Notes: generated by a model from the sequence alone, not told the origin. Positions 54,753-64,000 are shown, counted from the stretch's first letter. The stretch: 64,000 nt of DNA from UBA6814 sp040753075 (GCA_040753075.1 JBFMHA010000002.1:62001-126000), one strand, 5' to 3'. Numbers and translations: made by a program.

Positions 54753-56336
54753 CTAGTCGACCCGGTAGTGGCAGCCCATGCTCACCCGGTTGCGGTGGGA
54801 GGCCAGGGTCACGATGTAGGCGGCCTGGCAGCCGTGGAAAAGCTGGACAAGCTCCTTGGTGACCCGGGTGCGCTTGTAGAAGTCGTGCAGGCGCTTGTTG
54901 AGCGCGCGCATGTCCTCGAAGGCCCGGCGCAGGCGGGATTCGGTGCGGGTGATGCCCACGTAGTTCCACATGGTGGAGCGGATGGTGGCCCAGTCCTGGG
55001 CGATGAGGGCCGGATCCTCGTTCTCCTCGTCCGCCAGGTGCACCCAGTCCGGGATGGAGTCCATGAGCCGGCGGGGCAGGGCGGTGCGCCGGCCCACCCG
55101 GGAGGCCAGGTCCCGGCCCGCGGAGATGCCCCACAGGAGGCCCTCCAGCAGGGAGGTGCTGGCCAGGCGGTTGGCCCCGTGCACCCCGGTGCAGGAGCAC
55201 TCGCCCGCGGCGTAGAGCCGGGACAGGGTGGTGCGGCCGGCCAGGTCCACCAGCACCCCGCCGATGAAGTAGTGCGCCGCCGGCACCACCGGGATGGGCT
55301 GGCGGGTCATGTCGACCCCGATCTCCAGGCACTTGGCGTGGATGGTGGGGAAGCGCGCGGGCAGGTCCTCCTTGACATAGCCCGCAGCGTCCAGGAACAC
55401 GCAGGGCTCGCCGCTCTGGAGCATCTCCTCCTGGATGGCCCGGGTCACGATGTCGCGGGGGGCCAGGTCGGCCATGGGGTGGTAGCGCCGCATGAAGGCC
55501 CGGCCCGTGGAGTCCACCAGCCTGGCCCCGGCGCCGCGCACCGCCTCGGAGATGAGGAACCGCCGCGGAGCGCGGTGGAACAGGGCTGTGGGGTGGAACT
55601 GCACGTACTCGCCGCACACGGTCTTGGCCCCGGCCCGGCTGGTCATGGCCAGGCCCGAGCCGATGGAGGAGGCGGAGTTGGTGGTGTGCAGGAACACCTG
55701 GCCGATGCCCCCGGCGGCCAGCAGGGTGTAGTCGGCCAGCACGGTCTCCACCTGGCCCAGTTCCTGGTTGAGCACGTAGGCGCCCACGCAGCGGTTCTCG
55801 AGCTGGTACTTGAAGTCCAGGGTGCGGGAGTGGTGGTGGGTGGTGAGCAGGTCGATGGCCACCCGGCCGGTGAGCACCGTGATGTTGGGCTCGGCCGCCA
55901 CCGCGGCCATGAGCCGGTCCATGATGGTGCGGCCGCTGAAGTCCGCGTCGTGCAGGATGCGCGCCCGGGAGTGGCCGCCCTCCTTGATGAGGTCGAAGCC
56001 GCCTCCGGCGGTCCGGAAAAAGGGCGTGCCCAGGCGGTCCAGCAGCATCTCCTGCACCGCCTGCGGGCCCTTGCGGGCCAGGAAGCGCACCGCGCGCAGG
56101 TAATTCTGCCTCCATCCCGCGGAGATGATGTCCGTCTCCAGGGCCTTGGGGTCACCCTCGTCGGACTGGAACACGATCCCGCCCTGGGCCAGGGCGGTAT
56201 TGCCCAGGTCCATGGCCTCGTCCGCGGTGATGAGCGTCACCGGCACGCCGGCCTGGGCCAGGGTCAGGGCCGTGGTGCAGCCCGCAATGCCGGTGCCGAT
56301 GACCAGCACGGTGGTATGGTAGCGGTAGGAGTGCAT
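54753..56336 (-). CDS. nadB: L-aspartate oxidase
   Basis: The 527-residue FAD enzyme oxidises aspartate to iminoaspartate, first step of NAD synthesis; in anaerobes fumarate replaces O2. FAD motif VIGTGIAGCTTAL at the N-terminus, NTALAQGGI and GGVLVDLAGRTTLSRLYAAGECSC near the substrate site are typical. The ATG at 56336 shares one base with the nadA stop (TGATG), so the genes are translationally coupled. Gene order is nadC, nadA, nadB. Confidence 0.96.
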   Translation of the reverse strand: MHSYRYHTTVLVIGTGIAGCTTALTLAQAGVPVTLITADEAMDLGNTALAQGGIVFQSDEGDPKALETDIISAGWRQNYLRAVRFLARKGPQAVQEMLLDRLGTPFFRTAGGGFDLIKEGGHSRARILHDADFSGRTIMDRLMAAVAAEPNITVLTGRVAIDLLTTHHHSRTLDFKYQLENRCVGAYVLNQELGQVETVLADYTLLAAGGIGQVFLHTTNSASSIGSGLAMTSRAGAKTVCGEYVQFHPTALFHRAPRRFLISEAVRGAGARLVDSTGRAFMRRYHPMADLAPRDIVTRAIQEEMLQSGEPCVFLDAAGYVKEDLPARFPTIHAKCLEIGVDMTRQPIPVVPAAHYFIGGVLVDLAGRTTLSRLYAAGECSCTGVHGANRLASTSLLEGLLWGISAGRDLASRVGRRTALPRRLMDSIPDWVHLADEENEDPALIAQDWATIRSTMWNYVGITRTESRLRRAFEDMRALNKRLHDFYKRTRVTKELVQLFHGCQAAYIVTLASHRNRVSMGCHYRVD

Positions 56337-57364
56337 CAGGCGCAGGCCTCGAGCATGCGCGCCAGGGCCGTCTTGGCCTGGTCCGCGGTTTCGCACGATA
56401 CACGCTCCGGCGTGGCCGTGTCCAGGGAGGTCAGGATGGCGGCCAGGCTTTCCTCGGTGGTCTTGGCCATGTTGACGCAGCGGGACGCGGTGAGCGGCCG
56501 GATGTGCTTTTCTCCCCGGTACTGGGCGGCCAGGCGCTCCACCAGGTTGATCTCGGTGCCCACGTAGACGGTCGCGCCGGCAGGGGTTTCGGCGCAGTAG
56601 GCGATGATGCCCGAGGTGGAGCCCGCGGCGTCGGCCGCTCGCACCGTGGCCGGCGGGCACTCGGGGTGGACGATGACCCGGGCCTCCGGGTCGCGGCGGC
56701 GCGCCTCGGCCACGTGTTCGGGCCCCATGATCTCGTGTACGCAGCAGGCGCCGGGCCAGATGAGCAGGTCGGCCCGGGCCGCGGCGGCCAGGTCGATGTG
56801 CTCGCCCCGGCCCCGGATGTTCAGGCGGAGGCGGCGGGCGTCGGGGATGTCCAGGCGGTCGGCGGTGTTCACGGCCAGGTTGCGGTCGGGCAGGAAGAGC
56901 ACCCCGTCGCCCTGGCGCAGGGCCCAGGCCAGCATGGTCTTGGCGTTGGCCGAGGTGCACACCGCGCCCCCGGCGCGGCCGCACAGGGCCTTCACCGCGG
57001 CCGAGGTGTTCACGTAGGCCAGGGGGATGACCCGCCGGCCGCCGGAGCGCAGGCGCTCGTACACCGCCTCGGCCAGGGCGGCCGGGGCCATGTTGGACAT
57101 GGAGCAGCCCGCCTCGGGCGCGGGCATGAACACCCGGCGCTCGGGACCGGCCAGGATGGCCGCGGTCTCGGCCATGAAGGACACCCCGCAGAACACGATG
57201 GTCCGGGCGGTGGTCCCGGGAATGCGGCGGGCCAGCTCCAGGGAGTCGCCGCGGTGGTCGGAGTGGCGGATGACCTCTTCGCGCTGGTAGTGGTGGGCCT
57301 GGATGAGCAGGTCCTCGCCCAGGCGCTCCTTGACGCGGCGGATGGTTTCGGCGGCGGCGTTCAT
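56336..57364 (-). CDS. nadA: Quinolinate synthase
   Basis: The 342-residue [4Fe-4S] enzyme condenses iminoaspartate and dihydroxyacetone phosphate to quinolinate. The three conserved cysteines are in VCTSANA, HPECPP and SRCVNMA, as in the family. The N-terminal IQAHHYQREEV and FMAETAAIL are also typical. Its ATG overlaps the nadC stop (ATGA). Confidence 0.96.
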   Translation of the reverse strand: MNAAAETIRRVKERLGEDLLIQAHHYQREEVIRHSDHRGDSLELARRIPGTTARTIVFCGVSFMAETAAILAGPERRVFMPAPEAGCSMSNMAPAALAEAVYERLRSGGRRVIPLAYVNTSAAVKALCGRAGGAVCTSANAKTMLAWALRQGDGVLFLPDRNLAVNTADRLDIPDARRLRLNIRGRGEHIDLAAAARADLLIWPGACCVHEIMGPEHVAEARRRDPEARVIVHPECPPATVRAADAAGSTSGIIAYCAETPAGATVYVGTEINLVERLAAQYRGEKHIRPLTASRCVNMAKTTEESLAAILTSLDTATPERVSCETADQAKTALARMLEACA

Positions 57365-58251
57365 CGGGTCGGGCGGGGTTTGGCCATGCGCAGGCTGAAG
57401 TCTGCGGCCGGGGCGGAGTGGGTCAGCCGGCCCACGGAGATGTAGTCCGGACCGAGCAGGGCGATCTGCCGGATGTTCTCCAGGCTCACCCCGCCGCTCG
57501 CCTCGCTGGCGACGCCTTCCGGGATCAGGGCCAGGGCCCGGCGAAGGCCTTCGGCGTCCATGTTGTCGAGCAGGATGCGGTCCGCGCCCGCGGCCACGGC
57601 TTCGCGCACCTCGGCGTCGGTGCGGCACTCCGCCACCACCGGCGGGCAGGGGGCGTAGGCGCGGCGCAGGGCGGCCACGGCCGGGGCGATGCCCCCGGCA
57701 TGGTCGATGTGATTGTCCTTGAGCATGAGCATCTCTTCCAGGTCCATGCGGTGGTTCTCCCCGCCGCCGCACAGCACCGCGTACTTCTCGGCGTGGCGCA
57801 GGCCGGGGGTGGTCTTGCGGGTGTCCAGGAGCCGGGTGCGGGCGCCCTCCAGTTCGCGCACGTAGCGGGCGGTCAGGGTGGCGATGCCCGAGAGCCGGCA
57901 CACCAGGTTCAGGAACACCCGCTCGGCCTTGAGCAGGGCCAGGGTGGGGCAGTCCAGGGTTGCGACCACCGCGCCCGGGGCCAACTCCTCCCCTTCCCGG
58001 GCCAGGAGCCGCACGCCCCGGCCCGCTCCGGGCTGGACCATGTCCAGCACCAGGGGAACCAGGGGCAGCCCGGCGGCCACGGCCCGCTCCTTGGCCACCA
58101 GTTCGGCCGAGCAGCGATCCTCGGGGCCGAACACCGCCCGGGAGGTGAGGTCCTCCCCGTCCTCGGCCAGGGCCAGCTCCAGGCCGCGCAGCAGGAACCG
58201 GCGGGATTGTCCCGAAAAGAATGAGTCGAACGTGCGGCTGGGCCTGGTCAT
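57361..58251 (-). CDS. nadC: Nicotinate-nucleotide pyrophosphorylase (carboxylating)
   Basis: The 296-residue enzyme turns quinolinate and PRPP into nicotinate mononucleotide. Motifs: DLTSRAVF, FLNLVCRLSGIAT, LLDTRKTTPGLR and MLKDNHI, then ASGGVSLENIR. The start is ATG 58251, with GGAGA five bases upstream, rather than the TTG six codons earlier. It heads nadC-nadA-nadB and is divergent from mgtE, with about 120 bp between the starts. Confidence 0.95.
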   Translation of the reverse strand: MTRPSRTFDSFFSGQSRRFLLRGLELALAEDGEDLTSRAVFGPEDRCSAELVAKERAVAAGLPLVPLVLDMVQPGAGRGVRLLAREGEELAPGAVVATLDCPTLALLKAERVFLNLVCRLSGIATLTARYVRELEGARTRLLDTRKTTPGLRHAEKYAVLCGGGENHRMDLEEMLMLKDNHIDHAGGIAPAVAALRRAYAPCPPVVAECRTDAEVREAVAAGADRILLDNMDAEGLRRALALIPEGVASEASGGVSLENIRQIALLGPDYISVGRLTHSAPAADFSLRMAKPRPTR

Positions 58252-58372
58252 GATTCTCCACCCGGTCAAAAGGGAAGGCCCTTATACGCAAGGCGTCCCG
58301 GCGCGTAAAGCATTGTGCCGGTTTTCACGGGCTTTGACCTGGGCCTGGATTTGGGCTAACCCCCGAAGCGCC

Positions 58373-59728
58373 ATGAGCGAACCCCGGGACCATCCCGGAC
58401 CGGATCCCGAAGCCCGCCCCGAGCCCGCGCCTGCGGCCGTCGAGGCGGCGGAGGCCCCGGACCTGGAGAACATCCATCCCGCCGACGGCGCGGACCACCT
58501 GGAAAACCTCCCCCTGGAGGAGCAGGTGCAGCTCGTCCACACCCTGTCGCCCGAGGATGCGGCCGAGATCGTGGCCGAGATGGAGCGCCACGACCGGGCC
58601 GCGCTCATGCGCGAACTGCCCCCGGACTACGCCGCGGACATCCTGGAGGAGATGAGCCCGGACGACGCGGCCGACGTGCTGGTGGACCTGGACCAGGACC
58701 ACCAGCAGAAGCTCCTGCGCCGGGTGGAGCACGAGGATGCGGCCGAGATCCGCAACCTCATGACCTTCGACCCGGACACCGCGGGCGGCGTCATGAACAC
58801 CGAGGTCATGGTCCTGGAGCAGGGCCTGACCGCGGACCAGGCCATCACCCTCATCAGAAAGGCCGTTGAGGACACGGAGATCCCGTACTACGCCTACATC
58901 GTGGACGCGGACGAGAAGCTCATCGGCGTGCTCTCCCTGCGCGACCTGCTGCGCGCCCGCCCCGGGGTTTTCCTGCGCTCCCTGCTCAGGGACCAGACCC
59001 TCATCTCCGCGCCGCACGACCTGGACAAGGAGGAGGTGGCCCGGATGATCGGCCGCTACAACCTCCTGGCCCTGCCCATCGTGGACCACGACGGCAAGCT
59101 CCTGGGCGTGGTGACCCACGACGACGTGTACGACATCATCCACGAGGAGGCGTCCGAGGACATGCTGTCCATGGTGGGCGCGGGCGCGGACGAGACCGTG
59201 GACACCCCCTGGCGCAAGTCCGTGGCCATGCGGCTGCCCTGGCTGCTGGTCAACGTGATGAACTCGGCGTTCTCGGCCTGGGTGGTGTGGCACTTCGAGG
59301 CCACCATCTCCCAGATGGCCATCCTGGCGGTGCTCATGCCCATCGTGGCCAACCAGGCGGGCAACACCGGGCAGCAGTCCCTGGCGGTGATGATCCGCCA
59401 GCTGGCCCTGGAGAGCTTCGACCGCAAGAAGGCCTGGGGCGCGGTGTTCCGGGAGACCAAGATCGCCCTGGTCAACGGGCTCATCCTGGCGGCGCTGGTG
59501 TTCGCCGGGGTGGCGCTGCTCACGGGCAAGCACGCCCTGGCGGCCATCATGTCCGCAGCCCTGGGCATGGACATGCTCCTGGGCGCGGTGGCCGGGGCCT
59601 CGGCCCCCCTGCTCCTCAAGGAGCTGGGCCGCGACCCGGCCCAGGCCTCCAGCATCTTCCTCACCGCCCTCACCGACTCGGCCGGGTTCTTCTTCTTCCT
59701 GGGGCTGGCCGGGTACTTCCTGCTCTAG
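58373..59728 (+). CDS. mgtE: Magnesium transporter MgtE
   Basis: The 451-residue protein has a Glu/Pro-rich leader, an MgtE N domain (HPADGADHLENL, LPPDYAADILEEM), two CBS domains (about 140-260) and five transmembrane helices (from about 285). The pore motif region is NQAGNTGQQSLAVMIRQLAL. Mg2+ binding to the cytoplasmic N/CBS part closes the channel in known MgtE. No M-box is visible in the short 5' region. Confidence 0.95.
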   Translation: MSEPRDHPGPDPEARPEPAPAAVEAAEAPDLENIHPADGADHLENLPLEEQVQLVHTLSPEDAAEIVAEMERHDRAALMRELPPDYAADILEEMSPDDAADVLVDLDQDHQQKLLRRVEHEDAAEIRNLMTFDPDTAGGVMNTEVMVLEQGLTADQAITLIRKAVEDTEIPYYAYIVDADEKLIGVLSLRDLLRARPGVFLRSLLRDQTLISAPHDLDKEEVARMIGRYNLLALPIVDHDGKLLGVVTHDDVYDIIHEEASEDMLSMVGAGADETVDTPWRKSVAMRLPWLLVNVMNSAFSAWVVWHFEATISQMAILAVLMPIVANQAGNTGQQSLAVMIRQLALESFDRKKAWGAVFRETKIALVNGLILAALVFAGVALLTGKHALAAIMSAALGMDMLLGAVAGASAPLLLKELGRDPAQASSIFLTALTDSAGFFFFLGLAGYFLL

Positions 59729-59810
59729 GGCCGCAACCCGCTTCGCCACCGCCTCGGACCGGGCGGAATCATCAAAAAACACGCTGCGCAGGGGCCGGAC
59801 AGTTCCCGCC

Positions 59811-61040
59811 CTAGGCCGGCTCCTTGCCGATTCCCTCGCATTCCAGGGCCAGTTCCTCTTCTCCCTGGTCGCGCAGCCGGGCTGCGGCGGCGCGGGCCGC
59901 GGCGGCGAGGCGCTGGCGGTCGGCCAGCAGGCCGGCGATGTGCTCCAGGCGGGCGGCCGCGTCCCGGGCCAGGTCCAGGTGGCCGGCCTTGCCCGCGGCG
60001 CGGCGCAGGGCCTTGTATGTCTCCACCTGCGGGAAGAAGCAGGCCTCCAGGAAGCGCAGCTCCGTGGCCTCGGCCCACAGGCCGCGGCTTTCCAGATGCC
60101 GGCCCAGGGCCGCGTAGCCCCCGCGCCACAGGGGTTCGGCCAGCAGGGCTTCCAGCCAGCGGGCCGGTTCGGGAGTCCCGGCCAGGATGCGATCCAGCTC
60201 CGATTCCCGGGCTGCGGGCAGGGCCAGATGGGCCGAGAGCCAGGGGGTCAGGCGCAGTTCGTACCCGTCCTCCCGGGCCAGGGCGTGCAGGTCCGGGACG
60301 AATCCGTCCGGGCAGCGCCGCCGCAGCAGGGCGGCGTTGGCGTCGTCATGGCTGAACCGGCCCGGGGTGGCGCTGGCGAAGTGCAGCACCGTGCTTTCCG
60401 GAATGCAGGACACGGTGAGCCCCGTCCGCCGCACCTGGCGGCAGAGGTCCATGTCTTCGCTGCCGTTCACGTAGTCCGGGTGGAATCCGCCGCAGGACGC
60501 GAACACCGCGGAGCGGAGCATGAGCGCGGCGCCGGTCGCGGCCTGGAGCTTCCGCCGGCGGGCCAGGGCCGGATGGGAGGCGGGGAACTGCTCGTAGACG
60601 TGCTCCACGGCCAGGGTGGGGGCGAAGGCGATGCCCGCGTGCTGCACCCGGCGGGAGCCGGGATAGAGGAGCAGGGGGCCGGCCGCGCCCAGGCCCGGGT
60701 CCTCCAGGAACGCGGCCAGGAGCGGCCCGTTCCAGCCCGGGGTGAGCAGGGTGTCGTTGTTCAGGAAGAGCACGAACTCGGCCTCGCAGGCTGCCGCGCC
60801 CTGGTTGCAGGCCGGTCCGAAGTTCCGGTTCTCCTCGTTGCGCACGAAGCCGAACCGGTCGCCGAACAGGCTGCGGCCCAGGTCCGGGGCCTCGGCCGGG
60901 GTGGGGTCGTCGGAGCCGTTGTCCACCAGCGTCACCCGGAAGGACGTCCCCGGCGTGTTCTCGGCCAGGCTCCGCAGGCACCGGGCGGTCATGTCCCAGA
61001 GGTTGAGGGCCGGGATCACGATGTTGAGCAGGATCCTCAC
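59811..61040 (-). CDS. Glycosyltransferase family 2 (motility-region type)
   Basis: The 409-residue protein begins with GTG at 61040, overlapping the stop of the upstream gene by four bases (GTGA). The GT-A domain covers about 1-260: VTLVDNGSDD, FGPACNQGAAAC, FVLFLNNDTLLTPGW (the NND metal motif) and NGSEDMDLCRQVRRTG. The C-terminal 150 residues are helical. The neighbour pair and cheZ suggest glycosylation of flagellin or a surface glycan (inference). Confidence 0.85.
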   Translation of the reverse strand: MRILLNIVIPALNLWDMTARCLRSLAENTPGTSFRVTLVDNGSDDPTPAEAPDLGRSLFGDRFGFVRNEENRNFGPACNQGAAACEAEFVLFLNNDTLLTPGWNGPLLAAFLEDPGLGAAGPLLLYPGSRRVQHAGIAFAPTLAVEHVYEQFPASHPALARRRKLQAATGAALMLRSAVFASCGGFHPDYVNGSEDMDLCRQVRRTGLTVSCIPESTVLHFASATPGRFSHDDANAALLRRRCPDGFVPDLHALAREDGYELRLTPWLSAHLALPAARESELDRILAGTPEPARWLEALLAEPLWRGGYAALGRHLESRGLWAEATELRFLEACFFPQVETYKALRRAAGKAGHLDLARDAAARLEHIAGLLADRQRLAAAARAAAARLRDQGEEELALECEGIGKEPA

Positions 61041-62662
61041 GGGGTCTCCAGCTCCTCGGCCTTGGCCAGGAGGTCGTCCCAGGCCAGGTCCAGGTCCCTG
61101 GCCGCGGCCCGGGCCGCGTTCTGCCGGGGGTGCAGGTGGCTGAGCTTGAACAGGTTGCCGCGGGCGTTGCCCTGCCGGGCCGGGGACTGGCGCAGGCCCT
61201 GGGCCGAAGCCTGGTGATGGCGCACGGCCAGGGTTCCCAGGTACAGGCAGGGGATGCCGGCCAGGAAGGCGCGCAGGTCGCGCTCGAAATCGTCGAGCTG
61301 GCTGGGGCTGAACCGGATGTCGAAGGCGCCGGCGGCGTCCAGGGCCGAGCGCCGCAGCAGGTGGAGGCAGCCCGTGACCGACAGGCAGGGGCGGACGTAG
61401 TCGTAGAGCCCGGCGTCGGGCAGGCCCGAGAGCCCGTCCAGGAATTCGATGTGCGGCCCTTCGGCCGGGGGGGGCATGAGATGCACGTCCACGGACTGGA
61501 GCGCCGACGGCCGCGCCGCGTCCACGATCCGGGAGCCCACGGCCCCGGTCGCAGGATGCGCGGCCCCGGCCGCCAGCATCCGGCCCAGCCAGTCCCGGGG
61601 GGGCAGGGCGTCGTCGTCCACGAAGGCCACCCAGTCCGCGTCCCGGGCTGCGGGAAGGGCCAGCAGCCAGTTGCGGGCCGCGGGCGCGCCCACGTTCACC
61701 GGCAGGCGCACCACCTCGGCCCGGTCCCGGCCCAGGCGGCCGGCGGCGGCGGCCAGAAGGGCCGCGGTGTCGTCGCCGGAGCCGTTGTCCAGGAGCAGCA
61801 CCCGGGCCGGTCCCAGGTCCGAGGCCTCCAGGGCCTCCAGCGTGGGGCCCAGGCGGGCGGCGTTGTTCCAGGAATAGAGGCCCACCGCCGCCCGGGCGTC
61901 GGTCGGGACCGGGGGCGCGGGCAGGGGCCGGGCCAGGGCGTGGCGGACGAGCAGCAGGTTGGGATGCCAGGGCAGGCGGGAGTGGGCCGCGGCCAGTCCG
62001 GACCGGGCCGATTCGAGGTCGCCCGCCAGCTGGGCGCAGCGGGCCGCGCGTTGCTCGCGCCAGGGACCCCACAGGGCCGGGTCCAAGGCCAGGAGCGCGG
62101 CGCGGGCCGCTTCCGGGCCTTCCCGGTACATGGCGATCTCGGCCGCCAGCCGGGACGCCAGGGGAGCCAGGGGGCCGGACAGGTCCGCGGCGGCCAGGAG
62201 GTCGGCCAGATGGTCCCAGGCCCCCAGGCCGGCCAGGCAGTCCCAGGCCCGGCCCAGCCAGGCCAGGCCGGAGCCGGGATCGGCCAGGCGGGGGCGCAGG
62301 AACCCGGCCGCGGCCGCGGGGTCCTCGGCGTCGCGCAGATACTCCCACTCCGGCCAGGCCGGATCGTCCGTCCCGGGGGGCAGGGCGGCCAGGGCGCGCA
62401 GCGCAGGCAGCAGGCCGGCGGGAACCACGGGCGCCTTGCCGTGCAGGGCCAGGAGCGGCCCGGCCAGGGAGGGCTCCAGGGGCCGGGTCAGGAATCCCCA
62501 GAGGAGCAGGTCCAGGCCGGCCCGGAGCATCTCCCGGTCCGGGCCCGCGGCGGCCAGGGCCTCGCCCGCCAGGCGCAGCTGGTTCCAGTGGCCCTCGGCG
62601 CACAGGGCCCACGTGGGGACGCTGGAGCGCAGACGGCGGAGCAGGGGGGCGGCGCCGGGCAC
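61037..62662 (-). CDS. Glycosyltransferase family 2 with N-terminal helical repeat region
   Basis: The 541-residue protein starts with GTG at 62662, with GGAGG upstream. About 250 N-terminal residues form an Ala/Leu-rich helical region of TPR-like character. The GT-A domain follows with LLLDNGSGDDTAALL, GAPAARNWLL and WVAFVDDDALPPRDWLG (DDD motif), then SQLDDFERDLR and a DLAWDD tail. It and the next gene overlap by four bases and form a pair. Confidence 0.85.
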   Translation of the reverse strand: MPGAAPLLRRLRSSVPTWALCAEGHWNQLRLAGEALAAAGPDREMLRAGLDLLLWGFLTRPLEPSLAGPLLALHGKAPVVPAGLLPALRALAALPPGTDDPAWPEWEYLRDAEDPAAAAGFLRPRLADPGSGLAWLGRAWDCLAGLGAWDHLADLLAAADLSGPLAPLASRLAAEIAMYREGPEAARAALLALDPALWGPWREQRAARCAQLAGDLESARSGLAAAHSRLPWHPNLLLVRHALARPLPAPPVPTDARAAVGLYSWNNAARLGPTLEALEASDLGPARVLLLDNGSGDDTAALLAAAAGRLGRDRAEVVRLPVNVGAPAARNWLLALPAARDADWVAFVDDDALPPRDWLGRMLAAGAAHPATGAVGSRIVDAARPSALQSVDVHLMPPPAEGPHIEFLDGLSGLPDAGLYDYVRPCLSVTGCLHLLRRSALDAAGAFDIRFSPSQLDDFERDLRAFLAGIPCLYLGTLAVRHHQASAQGLRQSPARQGNARGNLFKLSHLHPRQNAARAAARDLDLAWDDLLAKAEELETP

Positions 62663-62775
62663 GGAATCTACCTCCCCGGTCCGGCGGAGAACGAAGACAG
62701 ACCGGGAGCGCCGAGCGCGGAGGGGGCCGGGAGCGCCGCGTTCATGCCCGTCAGCCGCGTAGGAGCAGGACCGGG

Positions 62776-63513
62776 CTATTCCAGGCCGAGCTGGGCCAGG
62801 AGGTCGTCCACGTCGTTCTGGGAGGTCCCGGCCTGGGGGCCCTTGAGCGCGGACACCCGCTGCTTGGCTTCGGCCTCCATCTCGGACATGTCCCGTTCGG
62901 GCCGCTCGTCCCGGGCCTTCTCCAGGAGGCCGGTGGACATGTACACCTCGAACACGATGCGCTCGATGTGCTGCAGGGCCTGGATGACCCGCTTGATGCG
63001 CTGCCCGGTGAGGTCCTGGAAGCTCAGGGCGGTCATGATCTGGACCATCTGTTCGTTGGCCGAGGCGTTCATGGCCGCCAGCTCCTCCACGGCCTTCTTG
63101 CTGGCCCCGCCGCTTCGGAAGGAGTCCACCAGGCTGGTGGTCTTGGCCAGGTTGTCCTGGAAGTCCTCCACGATGTCCATGATCTGGACCGTGGCCGACT
63201 CGGTGGACTTGAGGATGGCGTCGAGCTGGTCCGAGGCCTCGCTGAAGAGCTTGTCCGCGTCCTTGGGGGAGATCTGGGCCTGCCCGGTGTCGCGCTTGAC
63301 CGCGACGATCTCCTTGTAGATCTCCTGAAGGCCGCGCCGCATGTCCGCGTTGACCTTGCGGAAGAACTCGCCCTCGCGCAGGGCCCGGGGCAGGGTGCGG
63401 CTCAGCTCCTCCTGCACCGTTCGGGTGATGGCCTCGCCCACGCTGCCCACCACGTGTTCGGTGAGGCGGGCGATGATGTCGGCCATTTCCTTGTCGCCTT
63501 CGTGGTCAACCAT
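62776..63513 (-). CDS. cheZ: Chemotaxis protein phosphatase CheZ
   Basis: The 245-residue helical protein has the CheZ catalytic helix SFQDLTGQRIKRV, with the Asp and Gln that act on CheY-P, and the CheY-binding tail QNDVDDLLAQLGLE. CheZ dephosphorylates CheY and so resets the flagellar response. An alternative start is the Met at residue 10. It follows the PilZ gene with 48 bp between. Confidence 0.93.
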   Translation of the reverse strand: MVDHEGDKEMADIIARLTEHVVGSVGEAITRTVQEELSRTLPRALREGEFFRKVNADMRRGLQEIYKEIVAVKRDTGQAQISPKDADKLFSEASDQLDAILKSTESATVQIMDIVEDFQDNLAKTTSLVDSFRSGGASKKAVEELAAMNASANEQMVQIMTALSFQDLTGQRIKRVIQALQHIERIVFEVYMSTGLLEKARDERPERDMSEMEAEAKQRVSALKGPQAGTSQNDVDDLLAQLGLE

Positions 63514-63561
63514 GGTCTGCTCCCAGGCTGAGGTTGGCGGACGGCGGCGAATTCGCCGCCC

Positions 63562-64000
63562 CTATTCGCCCCATTTGTCCCGGCGGATGCGGGCCCGTTC
63601 CTCCTTGAACACGAACTGCACGATGCGCTCCAGGTCCTCCTCGCGGATGCGGGTGAACTCCAGGAGCCGCACGGGTTCGCCCTGGCGTTGCGCCTCTCCG
63701 GCCACCACGCCCACGGCCGAGGCCATCTGCAGGGGGAAATCCGACAGGACCACCACCACCTCCAGGTGCTGGCCCGGGACCAGGCCGCCGGCCTTGGCCA
63801 GGGCCAGGCCCTTGGCCCCGATCTCCAGGACCTCGGCCTGGGTGTACTCGGAGTCAAGCTGGGCCCGGCTCAGGTAGCCCACCAGCATGTCCAGCTTGTC
63901 GGACATGGACTGGAGAAAGGCGGCCAGGGCCGGGTGCAGGTTGGTCTCGGCGAGGTCCGGGGCCGGACCGGCGGCGTCGGGCGCGCCGTAGGAGCGGGGC
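63562..64000 (-). CDS. PilZ-domain protein, 5' end outside window
   Basis: The frame stays open to base 64000, so the start lies beyond the window; the internal ATG at 63906 is probably not the real start, because the codons before it (HPALAAFLQS) continue the sequence. The visible 146 residues end in a PilZ-like beta barrel: EVLEIGAKGLAL, LVPGQHLEVVVVLSD, VRLLEFTRIREEDLERIVQFVF. The c-di-GMP RxxxR and D/NxSxxG motifs are not clear, so nucleotide binding is doubtful. With cheZ it points to motility control. Confidence 0.8.
   Translation of the reverse strand, partial: PRSYGAPDAAGPAPDLAETNLHPALAAFLQSMSDKLDMLVGYLSRAQLDSEYTQAEVLEIGAKGLALAKAGGLVPGQHLEVVVVLSDFPLQMASAVGVVAGEAQRQGEPVRLLEFTRIREEDLERIVQFVFKEERARIRRDKWGE

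Noticed and set aside
63562..63906. PilZ gene starting at ATG 63906
   Set aside because: The frame is open with protein-like sequence to the end of the window, so this is more likely an internal Met.

Overview
The window looks like the chromosome of a GC-rich sulfate-reducing deltaproteobacterium of the Desulfovibrionales (inference). The supporting genes are a periplasmic-type [NiFe] hydrogenase with its protease and HypC, an Mrp-type ATPase, an archaeal-style split glutamate synthase, nadC-nadA-nadB, a fused DUF2062/trehalose region and CheZ-type chemotaxis. No rRNA, tRNA, CRISPR array, prophage or insertion sequence is visible. A run of ten N (32865-32874) shows that the window is a scaffold join, so linkage across it is not proven.

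Layout. 1-1433: end of the hydrogenase large subunit, maturation protease and HypC, followed by six tandem copies of a 65-bp repeat (about 1442-1813). 1849-9732: CBS protein, pcm, Mrp ATPase, lytic transglycosylase, pgsA, two tandem PilT-type ATPases, a zinc-ribbon protein, a small unknown protein, FtsB-like protein and a TPR protein. 9858-21014: lipoprotein, fbp-tsaD, thioredoxin, BamD-like lipoprotein, EF-G, DUF2062, otsB-otsA and rsmA. 21342-29913: HU, a 60-residue membrane protein, and rpsU-yqeY-mutS2-dnaG-rpoD (an expanded macromolecular-synthesis cluster), then an acidic Cys-tailed protein and a SPOR-type protein with a linker full of N-X-S/T sequons. 29932-32688: TPR protein, thermonuclease-like protein and TrpB2. 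33001-38908: acyl-CoA dehydrogenase, ETF-quinone-oxidoreductase-like flavoprotein, etfB and etfA. 39044-43630: full-length glutamate synthase. 43663-45795: Tat-type phosphoesterase and the most interesting locus. 45861-51004: a second, split glutamate synthase. 51505-54679: yajC-secD-secF. 54753-58251: nadC-nadA-nadB. 58373-64000: mgtE, two glycosyltransferases, cheZ and a PilZ protein that runs off the end.

The standout is a divergent gene pair at 44459-45795. A LysR-family regulator reads in one frame through a single TGA (codon 198), which falls where OxyR has its peroxide-sensing Cys199. Its divergent neighbour is a small AhpD/carboxymuconolactone-decarboxylase-type protein whose redox motif reads C-Y-P-(TGA). 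Each TGA is followed at 18-22 nt by a stem-loop with a G-initiated apical loop, as expected for a bacterial SECIS. The 110 bp between the two start codons holds three AT-rich ATTAATC repeats spaced in helical phase. The simplest reading is a selenocysteine-based redox sensor that controls a selenocysteine-based thiol-redox enzyme. Standard annotation would call the regulator a pseudogene and miss the small gene.

Other points worth a look are the coexistence of two unrelated glutamate synthase architectures, a complete acyl-CoA dehydrogenase to quinone electron route with an unusual EtfA, the repeat array behind hypC, and the sequon-rich linker.
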